Below are positions 1 to 7,200 of a DNA stretch of 8,375 nucleotides, piece after piece. The notes under the pieces were generated by a model. It saw only the letters and a program-made list of their open reading frames with translations. It was not told the DNA's origin and did not search any database. The position numbers and the translations under genes are program-made. Source of the DNA: an uncultured Syntrophobacteraceae bacterium (lineage in GTDB: Bacteria; Desulfobacterota; Syntrophobacteria; Syntrophobacterales; Syntrophobacteraceae). Position 1 is the stretch's first letter. The number at the start of each line of letters is the position of its first letter. Location: positions 1 to 8,375 of the forward strand of contig CALBZH010000137.1 of NCBI GenBank assembly GCA_937889795.1, in the 5' to 3' direction.

Positions 1-1443
1 CTTGAGAATGGCACGCCCGTCTCGCCAAGTGACCATCATCACGAACAGGAAAACAGCCACACTCACCGCAAACCAACCCCCGTCGAAAAACTTGAGCAGG
101 TTGGCGCCGAAATAGGACACATCAAAGCACAGAAACATCCCAGCAAGCAGCAGCGCTTTCCAGAGCGGCCATCCCCAATTGTAGCGAGTGATGTGAAAGT
201 ACACCAGGGTACTGATGCACATGGTTCCAGTTACCGCGATGCCATAAGCCGCCGCCAGGTTGCTGGATGCCTTGAAGGTCAGAGCCAGCCCCAGGCAGCC
301 GATCATCATCATGGAGTTGACCCAGGGCATGTAGATCTGTCCTTTGGTTTCGCCCGACGTGTGAACGATACGCAGTCGGGGGCAGTAGCCGATCTGGATA
401 GCCTGCTGGATCAGAGAGAACACGCCCGAGATCATGGCCTGGGACGCAATGACGGCTGCCGTTGTGGCCAGTGCCACCATCGGATACAGGAGCAACCGAG
501 GAACCAGCCCATAAAAGGGATGGACGGCCGCTTCCGGGTCTACCATCAGAAGGGCGGTTTGGCCGAAGTAGTTGAACAGGAGGGCGGGAAAGACGAGCGT
601 GATCCAGGTGAGTCGGATCGGGCCGGCCCCGAAATGCCCCATGTCGGCATACAACGCCTCGCAGCCGGTGATGCAGAGCACCACGGATCCGAGGACCACG
701 ACGCCGTGGAGGTGATTGACGGCAAAAAAATGCACGGCATGGCGGGGGTCGAGTGCCGCCAAGATCCCCGGCACCCGCAAGATCTCCGCCATCCCCAAAA
801 TGGCCAAAGCGACGAACCAAAAGACCATGATGGGGCCAAAGACCTTGCCGATGCGCTCCGTTCCCTGGCTCTGAAGTAAGAAAAGCCCCAAGATGACGCC
901 GCAGGAAAGCGGCAGCACGAAGGGCTCAGCCGCGGTTGTGGCCACATTCAGACCTTCCATCGCCGAGAGCACGGAGATGACTGGTGTGATGAGGCCCTCA
1001 CCGCACAGGAGAGCGGCACCAAAAATGGCAAGGAGCACCAGCACGTTTACCCGTCGATGGGACACGCTCTGCCGTCCCTTGCTCAAGAACAGCGCCGCCA
1101 GGGCGTAGATCCCCCCTTCCCCGTGGTTGTCGGCTCTCAAAATGAACATGACGTACTTGACGGACACCACCATCGTCAGCGACCAGAAGATCAGGGACAT
1201 GACACCGAGAATGTTATCGGTTGTGATTGCGATGGCGTGGGGACCGTGAAAGCATTCCTTGATGGTGTAAAGCGGGCTGGTCCCGATATCGCCGTACACG
1301 ACTCCCAGGGCCCCCAAAGCGAGCACGAGCTTCTTCCTGAGACCTTGTTGCTCGTTCGGGTCCCCGTGGCCGGAGGAAGCAGAAGGCTCCGCTGGCGAGG
1401 GTTGGGAAGGAGGCCCTGCGCCGGGGACGGAAGACGAGCTCAT
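1..1443 (-). CDS. kup: Kup-family potassium uptake transporter (partial, C-terminus beyond window)
   Basis: Low-affinity K+ uptake permease of the KUP/HAK/KT family, thought to work as a K+/H+ symporter in the inner membrane. The minus strand is open without a stop for 481 codons and leaves the window; family members are usually about 620-640 residues, so roughly the last 150, mostly the cytoplasmic tail, are missing. Family signatures seen: GVVYGDIGTSPLY at residues 47-59 in the first helix, then ADNHGEGGIYAL, GEGLITPVISVLSA, and CEALYADMGHFG, followed by many hydrophobic helices. The first ~35 residues are a Ser/Pro-rich cytoplasmic extension. The start at 1443 is chosen because GGAGGG (1454-1449) lies 5 bases upstream; an in-frame ATG at 1461 has no good ribosome binding site. 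It points the same way as pyrF, but the 336-base gap suggests separate transcription. Family identity is near certain. Confidence 0.96.
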   Translation of the reverse strand, partial: MSSSSVPGAGPPSQPSPAEPSASSGHGDPNEQQGLRKKLVLALGALGVVYGDIGTSPLYTIKECFHGPHAIAITTDNILGVMSLIFWSLTMVVSVKYVMFILRADNHGEGGIYALAALFLSKGRQSVSHRRVNVLVLLAIFGAALLCGEGLITPVISVLSAMEGLNVATTAAEPFVLPLSCGVILGLFLLQSQGTERIGKVFGPIMVFWFVALAILGMAEILRVPGILAALDPRHAVHFFAVNHLHGVVVLGSVVLCITGCEALYADMGHFGAGPIRLTWITLVFPALLFNYFGQTALLMVDPEAAVHPFYGLVPRLLLYPMVALATTAAVIASQAMISGVFSLIQQAIQIGYCPRLRIVHTSGETKGQIYMPWVNSMMMIGCLGLALTFKASSNLAAAYGIAVTGTMCISTLVYFHITRYNWGWPLWKALLLAGMFLCFDVSYFGANLLKFFDGGWFAVSVAVFLFVMMVTWRDGRAILK

Positions 1444-1454
1444 GAATACCCTCC
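1444..1454 (-). promoter_or_regulatory. Ribosome binding site of kup
   Basis: On the minus strand the sequence reads GGAGGG, then TATTC, then ATG. The 5-7 base spacing from a near-perfect anti-Shine-Dalgarno match decides the start at 1443 over the upstream in-frame ATG at 1461. Confidence 0.75.
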
Positions 1455-1474
1455 AACCCATGTCTTCGTGGGAT

Positions 1475-1538
1475 AACGCCTTCAGGCATTTCAGCCGCAG
1501 GGCCTTTCACAGCCAGACGATACGAGCTCACCCGCTCG
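1475..1538 (-). other. Kup 5' leader with two short hairpins
   Basis: In the predicted kup leader, the minus strand can form a 6-pair hairpin AAUGCC-UGAA-GGCGUU (1490-1475, one G-U pair) and a 5-pair hairpin CGAGC-GGGUGA-GCUCG (1538-1523). Kup genes in some bacteria carry a c-di-AMP (ydaO-type) riboswitch, but I could not find its conserved segments here, so no riboswitch is called. Hairpins this short can arise by chance. Confidence 0.25.
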
Positions 1539-1626
1539 GATTGGACCCCTGACATTGATTTGCCCTCGACCCGAACACACCCAAATGGAGAACGGCACTG
1601 GTAGGTAGCTGCATTCAGTAGGTTTT

Positions 1627-1655
1627 CAGCTATCAGCTCCCCTGGAGATTGTCAA
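1627..1655 (-). promoter_or_regulatory. Possible sigma-70-type promoter for kup
   Basis: The minus strand has a perfect TTGACA (1655-1650), a 17-base spacer and TAGCTG (1632-1627). The -35 box is ideal but the -10 box is poor. If used, it would give a leader of about 175-180 bases before the kup start. No better pair was seen in the spacer. Confidence 0.25.
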
Positions 1656-1700
1656 GAAGTACTCGGTGCAAATCTCGCCGCGGACCGGGAATCAGGCGGT

Positions 1701-1745
1701 CTATCAAGAATACTGCTGGATCCCGGCCTTCGTCGCGAAGACGAT
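1701..1745 (-). repeat. REP-like palindromic fragment between pyrF and kup
   Basis: Read on the minus strand this segment contains GACGAAGGCCGGGATCCAG and translates in one frame to the string ATKAGIQ. That resembles the dispersed extragenic palindromes of many Gram-negative genomes, whose arms spell 'CCCGGCGAAGGCCGGGATCCAG' and which give chance peptides containing 'KAGIQ'. The left arm here has diverged; a short CTTCG-TCG-CGAAG hairpin remains (1728-1740). Only one copy is in the window, so the repeat nature is inferred from resemblance. Confidence 0.35.
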
Positions 1746-1779
1746 ATGGGAGTCGGACATTGGCTCCTGTGGCCGCCCG

Positions 1780-2529
1780 CTAACCGACAGCAAGCGCGCG
1801 TTCGATCTCGCGCTGCATGGTGAGCACGACGGATACCGGGTCGTTGGCGGTGCTGATGGGGCGGCCGACGACAACATGGTCAGCACCGTTCGCGACGGCC
1901 ATGCCGGCGGTCACGATGCGCTTCTGGTCATCCATCTGTTCTTCGCGGTTGACTCCGGGGCGGATACCCGGCGTCACGACCAAGAAGTTGTCCCCGAGGC
2001 CATCCCGGAGCCGCTTCGCTTCCAGCCCCGACGACACGATGCCGTCGCAGCCGACGTTGAGCGCTCGCCTTGCCCGGGAATACACCAGGTCTTCGATATT
2101 CACCGATGTCCCGAACATCTCCTCCATGTCTTCTTTGCCGAAGCTCGTGAGCACCGTGACGGCGAGGATCTTCAGATCGTGCTTGGCTTTGACGGCGGCT
2201 TCGACGATCGGATCGTTCCCGTGTACGGTAGCGAACGTCGCACCGCGATCCTTCAGCTGCCGCACGGCAAGTCCCACCGTCTCGGGAATGTCAAAGAACT
2301 TCAGATCCACCATCACCTTGTGGCCCCGACCGCGGATCCACTCGATCACCGGAAACCAGCCGGCCAGAAAGAGCTGCAAGCCCACTTTGTAGAATCGGAC
2401 ATGGTCCTCGAGCCTCATGACCCATTCCTTGGCGAGGTCCACATTGTCGACATCGAGTGCGAAGATGATTCGCTCGTTTAACGGGATATTCTTCCCAGCC
2501 ATTGCGCCACCATTCCCTTGGTCCATCAT
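1780..2529 (-). CDS. pyrF: Orotidine-5'-phosphate decarboxylase
   Basis: Cytoplasmic enzyme that decarboxylates orotidine 5'-monophosphate to UMP, the last step of de novo pyrimidine synthesis. The 249-residue product fits the usual 230-250 residue single TIM-barrel form. Visible landmarks in order: ALDV with Asp26, YKVG with Lys48, the catalytic DLKFFDIPETV with Asp75/Lys77/Asp80, ATVHG (100-104), TPGIRPG (186-192) and the phosphate-binding VVGRPI (220-225). Two adjacent ATGs at 2529 and 2526 open the frame. A third in-frame ATG at 2502 gives MAGKNIPLNER, a start that fits the family just as well and would remove nine poorly conserved residues; neither has a convincing ribosome binding site (GGAAT before the first, AAGGG and GGTGG before the third). 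No intrinsic terminator was found downstream. Identity is certain; the start is not. Confidence 0.97.
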   Translation of the reverse strand: MMDQGNGGAMAGKNIPLNERIIFALDVDNVDLAKEWVMRLEDHVRFYKVGLQLFLAGWFPVIEWIRGRGHKVMVDLKFFDIPETVGLAVRQLKDRGATFATVHGNDPIVEAAVKAKHDLKILAVTVLTSFGKEDMEEMFGTSVNIEDLVYSRARRALNVGCDGIVSSGLEAKRLRDGLGDNFLVVTPGIRPGVNREEQMDDQKRIVTAGMAVANGADHVVVGRPISTANDPVSVVLTMQREIERALAVG

Positions 2530-2711
2530 ATTCCGGTTTCACCATCACGAGTCCACTGGGGCAATCCACGCCGGGATCTCCCTCGCATACCGTTCGAAAA
2601 GCCTGCCTGACCCATTGGATGCAATGCCTCCCGGAGCTCTCGCGCCTTCGCCCGTCGATCAAGCATTCCCGAACAAGCCCATAAAAGCATAATGGCCCTT
2701 CCTGTCAACAT
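2526..2711 (-). CDS. Possible short ORF overlapping pyrF start
   Basis: A 61-codon frame beginning MLTGRAIMLLWACSGM and ending in TGA that overlaps the first pyrF ATG as ATGA, the classic coupling arrangement. Its ATG at 2711 has AGGAGG seven bases upstream, the best ribosome binding site in this region. Against it: codon use is not GC-rich at third positions like the neighbours (AGG, AGA, CGA, ATA, TTA all occur), no domain is recognised, and the same bases contain a possible promoter (TTGACA 2708-2703, 16-17 bases, TTTTAT/TTTATG) that would start transcription inside it. It could be a real small protein, a leader whose translation helps pyrF expression, or chance. An alternative 18-codon frame begins four bases earlier, at 2715, and ends at 2659. 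Confidence 0.22.
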   Translation of the reverse strand: MLTGRAIMLLWACSGMLDRRAKARELREALHPMGQAGFSNGMRGRSRRGLPQWTRDGETGI

Positions 2712-2724
2712 CCATTCTCCTCCT

Positions 2725-2739
2725 CTTGAAGACTTCAAG
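2725..2739. promoter_or_regulatory. Perfect palindrome, candidate regulator-binding site
   Basis: CTTGAAG-A-CTTCAAG, a 7-base perfect inverted repeat with a one-base centre. Its centre (2732) lies about 92 bases upstream of the start site predicted from the sigma-54-like promoter at 2798-2813, within the usual range for enhancer-binding-protein sites. A weaker dyad, TAACG (2771-2775) and CGTTA (2787-2791), lies between it and the promoter. The palindrome also abuts the AGGAGG of the short ORF upstream of pyrF, so it could act on either side of this divergent region. Confidence 0.45.
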
Positions 2740-2797
2740 CAACACCCTGCTCGGACAACAGGTTGCGTTTTAACGCTATTACCAGACGTTATCTGAA

Positions 2798-2813
2798 TGG
2801 CATTTAACTTGCT
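2798..2813 (+). promoter_or_regulatory. Sigma-54 (RpoN) -24/-12 promoter
   Basis: TGGCATTTAACTTGCT matches the RpoN consensus TGGCAYRNNNNTTGCW at all fixed positions but one, with the exact GG-to-GC spacing. The predicted transcription start is near 2824, giving a leader of about 79 bases before the ATG at 2903. It lies just ahead of the lipoprotein/kinase pair and points towards it. Sigma-54 promoters need an AAA+ enhancer-binding activator, which is not encoded in the window. Confidence 0.65.
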
Positions 2814-2902
2814 TCATCTTCTTGAACGTTCACACGATCCCCGGTCCGAGCCCATTCGGCATCGCGATCGTTCAGGCGAAATTCAATCCAGGAAAGAACT
2901 CC

Positions 2903-4201
2903 ATGCTTCATCGATCATGGCTCACCGTCATGTTGACATTGGCGGTCATCGCGGCAGGCTGTCAGAATGATGGCAACGGGATGCATCCTGAAAGCAAGAC
3001 CATCGAAATCGGCATTCTGTGTCCCTTGACGGGCGTCAATGCGTCGGCGGGGGAAGAGCTCCAGGCCGGCGCCCTCCTTGCGTTGGATATTGTCAACGGT
3101 CAGTATGATCTGCCTCTTCCTCTGGCCCCCTCATCAGGCCTTCGCAACCACGGCAACGCGGCGCTCCGGGCAGTGGTCAAGGACACGGGAGGCGATGCCG
3201 CCCGGGCGGTCCAGCTCGTGGAAGAGTTGGGCCAAAGCCAGAATGTCAAGGCCATCATGGGGGAATACGGCAGCACGGTAACCGCGGCTGCAAGCGAGCG
3301 CGCGGAGGTCATGCAGATTCCTTTCCTCAACCCAACCTCGACGTCCCCTACCTTAACCCAGCGAGGACTTCGGTGGTTCTTCCGCAGCACCCCTGACGAC
3401 CACATGTTCGCCAACAATTTCTTCCTTTTCCTTGCCGATTGGGCGAGCAAAGTGGACTTCGCTTGGCCCAAACGGGTGGTCCTCGTTTTCGAAAACAAAC
3501 TCTGGGGGACCAGCGTCGCCCAGGCCGAACGAAAGCTGGCTGGTCAGTACGGGTATGAAATTATAGACGAAGTCACTTACGACACGGCGCAGCAGGACTT
3601 CGGCGCCGAGCTGGATCGGATTCAGGCTGCTCTGCCGGCCGTCGTGCTGCAGGCCTCCTACGATCGCGACGCCATCGCTCTGGTGGAAGGATATCGAAAG
3701 CGGGGCATTGTCCCGCTGGCGATCCTTGGCATGAACGCCGGTTTTGTCAGTCCGGGATTTCTCAGCTCGCTCGGCGAGCAGGCCGAAGGCATCATGAGCC
3801 GCGAGGTGTGGTCCTTGGACATCGGGGAGAGAAAGCCGCTCATTCATGCGGTCAATGAGCTCTTCCTCAAGCGGTTTGGCAGGAACATGACCGGGACCTC
3901 GGCGCGTTCGTTCACCGGCATGATCGTCTTGGCGGATGCGCTGAATCGCGCGTCCTCCCTGGAGGCCACCGCCATCCGGGAGGCCATCCTGACCACGGAG
4001 ATCGACGAGGACCAGATCGTCATGCCTTGGGACGGCGTACGATTCGACCCCCGTACCGGCCAAAACATCCTCGGCAAAGGAATCATCGTCCAGGTTCAAG
4101 ACGGCCACTACCGAACGATCTGGCCATGGGAGCTGGCAACGCGGCAGGCAATCTGGCCGAGCTCGACCGCAGCCGCGCGCACGATGGAACATGGGAGCTG
4201 A
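2903..4201 (+). CDS. ABC-type (branched-chain amino acid/amide family) ligand-binding lipoprotein
   Basis: Periplasmic binding protein of the Peripla_BP_6 (LivJ/AmiC-like) fold, 432 residues. The N-terminus MLHRSWLTVMLTLAVIAAGC is a lipoprotein signal with Cys20 as the probable lipidated residue. The mature domain begins with IEIGILCPLTGVNASAGEE (35-53), the usual first strand and ligand-loop of the family, continues through KAIMGEYGSTVTAA and IPFLNPTSTSP (139-149), and ends near residue 410. The ATG at 2903 is preferred (AGGA at 2890-2893): the in-frame TTG at 2822 would add 27 residues before the signal peptide and lies upstream of the predicted sigma-54 start site. No permease or ATPase gene is nearby; the next gene, three bases on, is a sensor kinase. 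It may therefore present a ligand to the kinase's periplasmic domain rather than feed a transporter. The ligand cannot be told from sequence; small amino acids, amides or urea-like compounds are family possibilities. Confidence 0.9.
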   Translation: MLHRSWLTVMLTLAVIAAGCQNDGNGMHPESKTIEIGILCPLTGVNASAGEELQAGALLALDIVNGQYDLPLPLAPSSGLRNHGNAALRAVVKDTGGDAARAVQLVEELGQSQNVKAIMGEYGSTVTAAASERAEVMQIPFLNPTSTSPTLTQRGLRWFFRSTPDDHMFANNFFLFLADWASKVDFAWPKRVVLVFENKLWGTSVAQAERKLAGQYGYEIIDEVTYDTAQQDFGAELDRIQAALPAVVLQASYDRDAIALVEGYRKRGIVPLAILGMNAGFVSPGFLSSLGEQAEGIMSREVWSLDIGERKPLIHAVNELFLKRFGRNMTGTSARSFTGMIVLADALNRASSLEATAIREAILTTEIDEDQIVMPWDGVRFDPRTGQNILGKGIIVQVQDGHYRTIWPWELATRQAIWPSSTAAARTMEHGS

Positions 4202-4207
4202 CCCTTG
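4193..4207 (+). promoter_or_regulatory. Ribosome binding site and TTG start of the hybrid kinase
   Basis: GGGAG (4193-4197) lies inside the last codons of the lipoprotein gene, seven bases before TTG at 4205. The next ATG in frame (residue 32) would cut the first membrane helix in half, so the TTG start is favoured. The 3-base gap after the upstream stop suggests translational coupling. Confidence 0.7.
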
Positions 4208-7200
4208 AGAATCGTCGACAGCTTCAGGTACGGCGTCGCTCGCACCCTCGTAACGCTTTTCCTCCTTTGCGGCGTTGTGCCGCTGAGCCTATCGGGCATG
4301 GTCTTTCTCTTCTCGTACTACCAGAGTGAAAAGCGGGCCATTGGAAATGTGCAGGAGGAGATCGCTCAGCGCATCGCAGCCAGTATCTCCGCACACATCG
4401 AAAGAGCCAGCGGTGAAATCCAGCTGTTCTCCCGCGTGATCGACGCGCAAAACCCGGACCCCAGGAGACTTTCCTCCCTCGCCCAGGGATTTCTCGACCT
4501 CGACGTGGCCTTCAACATCATCACGATCATGGACCGGAATGGGTACGAGGTCTGCAAGCTCTCCCGTCACTATACGTTCAGGCCCTTTGAAATGCGCGCT
4601 CGGGGGGACGATCCGTCCTTCCTGTCCGTCCTGTCCGGAAATACGCACTTCGGCAGGATCGCCGTGTCTCGGCTCAGCCACTTCACCGAGCTCCCCGTCA
4701 CCATTCCCATCCACGACACGGCTGGTAAGATCGCAGGCGCCGTTGAAGTCGGAGTTGACGTCTCCAAATTGTGGGAGCTCATCTCCAAATACCGGATTGG
4801 CAAGAACCGCTACGCCTACATCGTTGATTCACGAGGGCTCCTGATCGCCTACGAGGACGTCGGTCCCGTCATCAACAGCACGGACCTCGGCGAGATCCCC
4901 GGCGTCCGGCGACTGCTCGCCTCCCAAACATCTGCTCATGAGTATATCGGCCTCAGGAAGGAGCGTGTGGTCGGGGCCGGGGCTCCAGTGCTTCTGACGG
5001 GTTGGGGCGTGGTGGTCGAAGAGCCTCTCGGCGAGGCCTACAGCGGTTTGTACGCGCTCTCCGCCGTCTTCCTGCTCGTCTTTGCCGCCAGCGTCTCGGT
5101 CATTGTCGTCCTGGGACTGCGATTCAGCTTTACCAAGATCGTCCATCCCATTCAGCGCCTCAAGGACGAAACGGGTCGGATTGCCAAGGGCCAGTTCGAC
5201 CAACGGGTGGAAGTGTCCGATCGGCTCAACGAGATCGGACAGCTGGCCCAAGCGTTCAATGCGATGGCCTCGGACCTGCAGAAGACCACCGTCTCTCGGG
5301 ACCTTCTGCTCAAGGAGATCACCGAGCGAAAGAAGGCGGAACAAGCCTTGAAGCTCGAGGAAACACGCCTGGAAGCGCTCCTCCAGATCAACCAAATGGT
5401 TGACGCTGACCTGGATGAAATCGCTCATGTCAGCATGGAGGAAGCCGTGCGGCTCACACAGAGCAGCATCGGCTACGTGGCGTTCCTCGATTCAGACCAG
5501 ACCACCCTCACGATGCTGGCCTGGTCCAAGGGAGCCATGGAGGAATGCTGGATCAGTCACAAGCCCATCGTGTACCCCGTTGACAAAACCGGCCTTTGGG
5601 GGGAAGCCGTTCGCCAGCGCCGTCCGGTTATCACCAATGATTACGAGGCACCCAACCCCCTCAAGAAGGGAATTCCCGAAGGGCACGTCCCTCTCAAACG
5701 GCATATGAATATTCCCGTCTTCGACGGAGACAGAATCGTGATCGTGGCCGGAGTCGGAAACAAGCCATCCGATTACGACCAGTCGGATGTGCGTCAATTG
5801 AACCTGCTGATGCTAGGCCTTTGGCGGATCGTTCAGCGCCGTGCTGGCGAAGATGCGCTGCGAGAAAGCGAAAACAAGCTCCGGTCCATCATCGAGCATA
5901 GCAACAACCTGTTCTATTCGCACACGCCGGAGCACGTGCTGACCTACGTGAGCCCCCAAACGCGACGCTTCTTCGACTGCGAGCCGGAGGAGGCTCTGGT
6001 TCGTTGGATGGAGTTTGCAACCGACCATCCCATCAATCGGGAGGCTTTCCATTTGGTCGAGCACGCGATTGAGAGCGGGGAGCGTTGTCCGCCTTACCGG
6101 ATGGAGCTGGTCGGCAAGAGAGGCCGAAGGATTTGGGTGGAGGTCAACGAGAGTCCGGTCTTGGAAGATGGCCGGACCGTCTCGGTCGTCGGGGCCTTGA
6201 CTGATATCACCGACCGGGTAAAAGCCGAACGGGCCTTACGTGAAAACGAAGAGAAGTACCGTTCCGTCGTCGATCAGACACGTGACTGGATCTTCCTGGT
6301 GGATTCGGAAACCTGGAGGATCCTGGAAGCCAACCAGACAATGCTCTCGATGCTCGACTACACGCCCGCCGAGCTGTTGGGTGCGCGGTTTCATGACCTG
6401 ACGCGCCTCGAAGGAGACCGCTCCATCCAGCTGCTTCGGGACGCGACGCGGGAAGACAGCCACTACCTGGGTGAGCTCTCATTCCATGTGCGTGATGGCA
6501 GGACTATCCAGGTGGAGGTGAGCGCCAACATGATCGCCTTTGCCGGGAAGAGAGTGCTCTGTGTCGTCGCCAGGGACCTGACGGATCGAAAGAAGATGGA
6601 GCAGGAGCTCCTCCGTGCCCAGAAGATCGAGTCAGTCGGCGTCCTGGCTGGCGGTATCGCTCATGATTTCAATAACATTTTGACCGCGGTCATCGGAAAC
6701 CTCTCACTCGCTCGGGAGGCTTTCAAGCCCGGTGACGAAGTATCCCGCTTTCTAAACGAAATGGAGAAGGCCTGCTTCAGGGCAAAAGACTTGACCCGGC
6801 AGCTCCTCACCTTTGCCAAGGGAGGCGCGCCGATCAAACGAGCGGCCTCCGTTGTGCATCTTGTCAAGGAATCGGTGACGTTTGCGTTAAGGGGCTCGAA
6901 CGTCCGCCCCGAGCTTCACGTGGCTGACGACCTTTGGATCGCTGACGTCGATGAGGGACAGCTGTCCCAGGTGTTGAACAACCTGGTGATCAACGCCAAG
7001 CAGGCCATGCCTGAGGGAGGCTCGATCGTCATCCGTGCCGAGAACACCGTCTTGGGTGGTGACATGCGGCTGCCCTTGAGCTCCGGCCCCCACCTTGTGA
7101 TCGCCGTTCAGGACCATGGCTGCGGCATTCCGCCTCAGCATCTCGCGAGCATCTTCGACCCGTATTTCACAACGAAGGAGACAGGGAGCGGTCTGGGGCT

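Noticed and set aside
122..947. Several frames of 130-230 codons on both strands within kup
   Set aside because: They overlap the continuous Kup frame, which carries family signatures throughout, so they are shadows.
1444..1560. c-di-AMP (ydaO-type) riboswitch upstream of kup
   Set aside because: Some local resemblance (GGGTGAGC) but the conserved core segments and pseudoknot arms could not be located.
1620..1779. Intrinsic terminator after pyrF
   Set aside because: Short hairpins such as CTCC-AGG-GGAG and CTTCG-CGA-CGAAG exist but none is followed by a T-run on the minus strand.
1666..2481. A 271-codon open frame on the plus strand opposite pyrF
   Set aside because: It lies antisense to an unmistakable pyrF with all catalytic motifs. 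Its translation is His/Asp/Arg-rich without any recognisable domain, as expected for a shadow frame in GC-rich DNA.
3353..4192. A 279-codon open frame on the minus strand opposite the lipoprotein gene
   Set aside because: Antisense shadow of a well-supported binding protein; no motif, no ribosome binding site noted.
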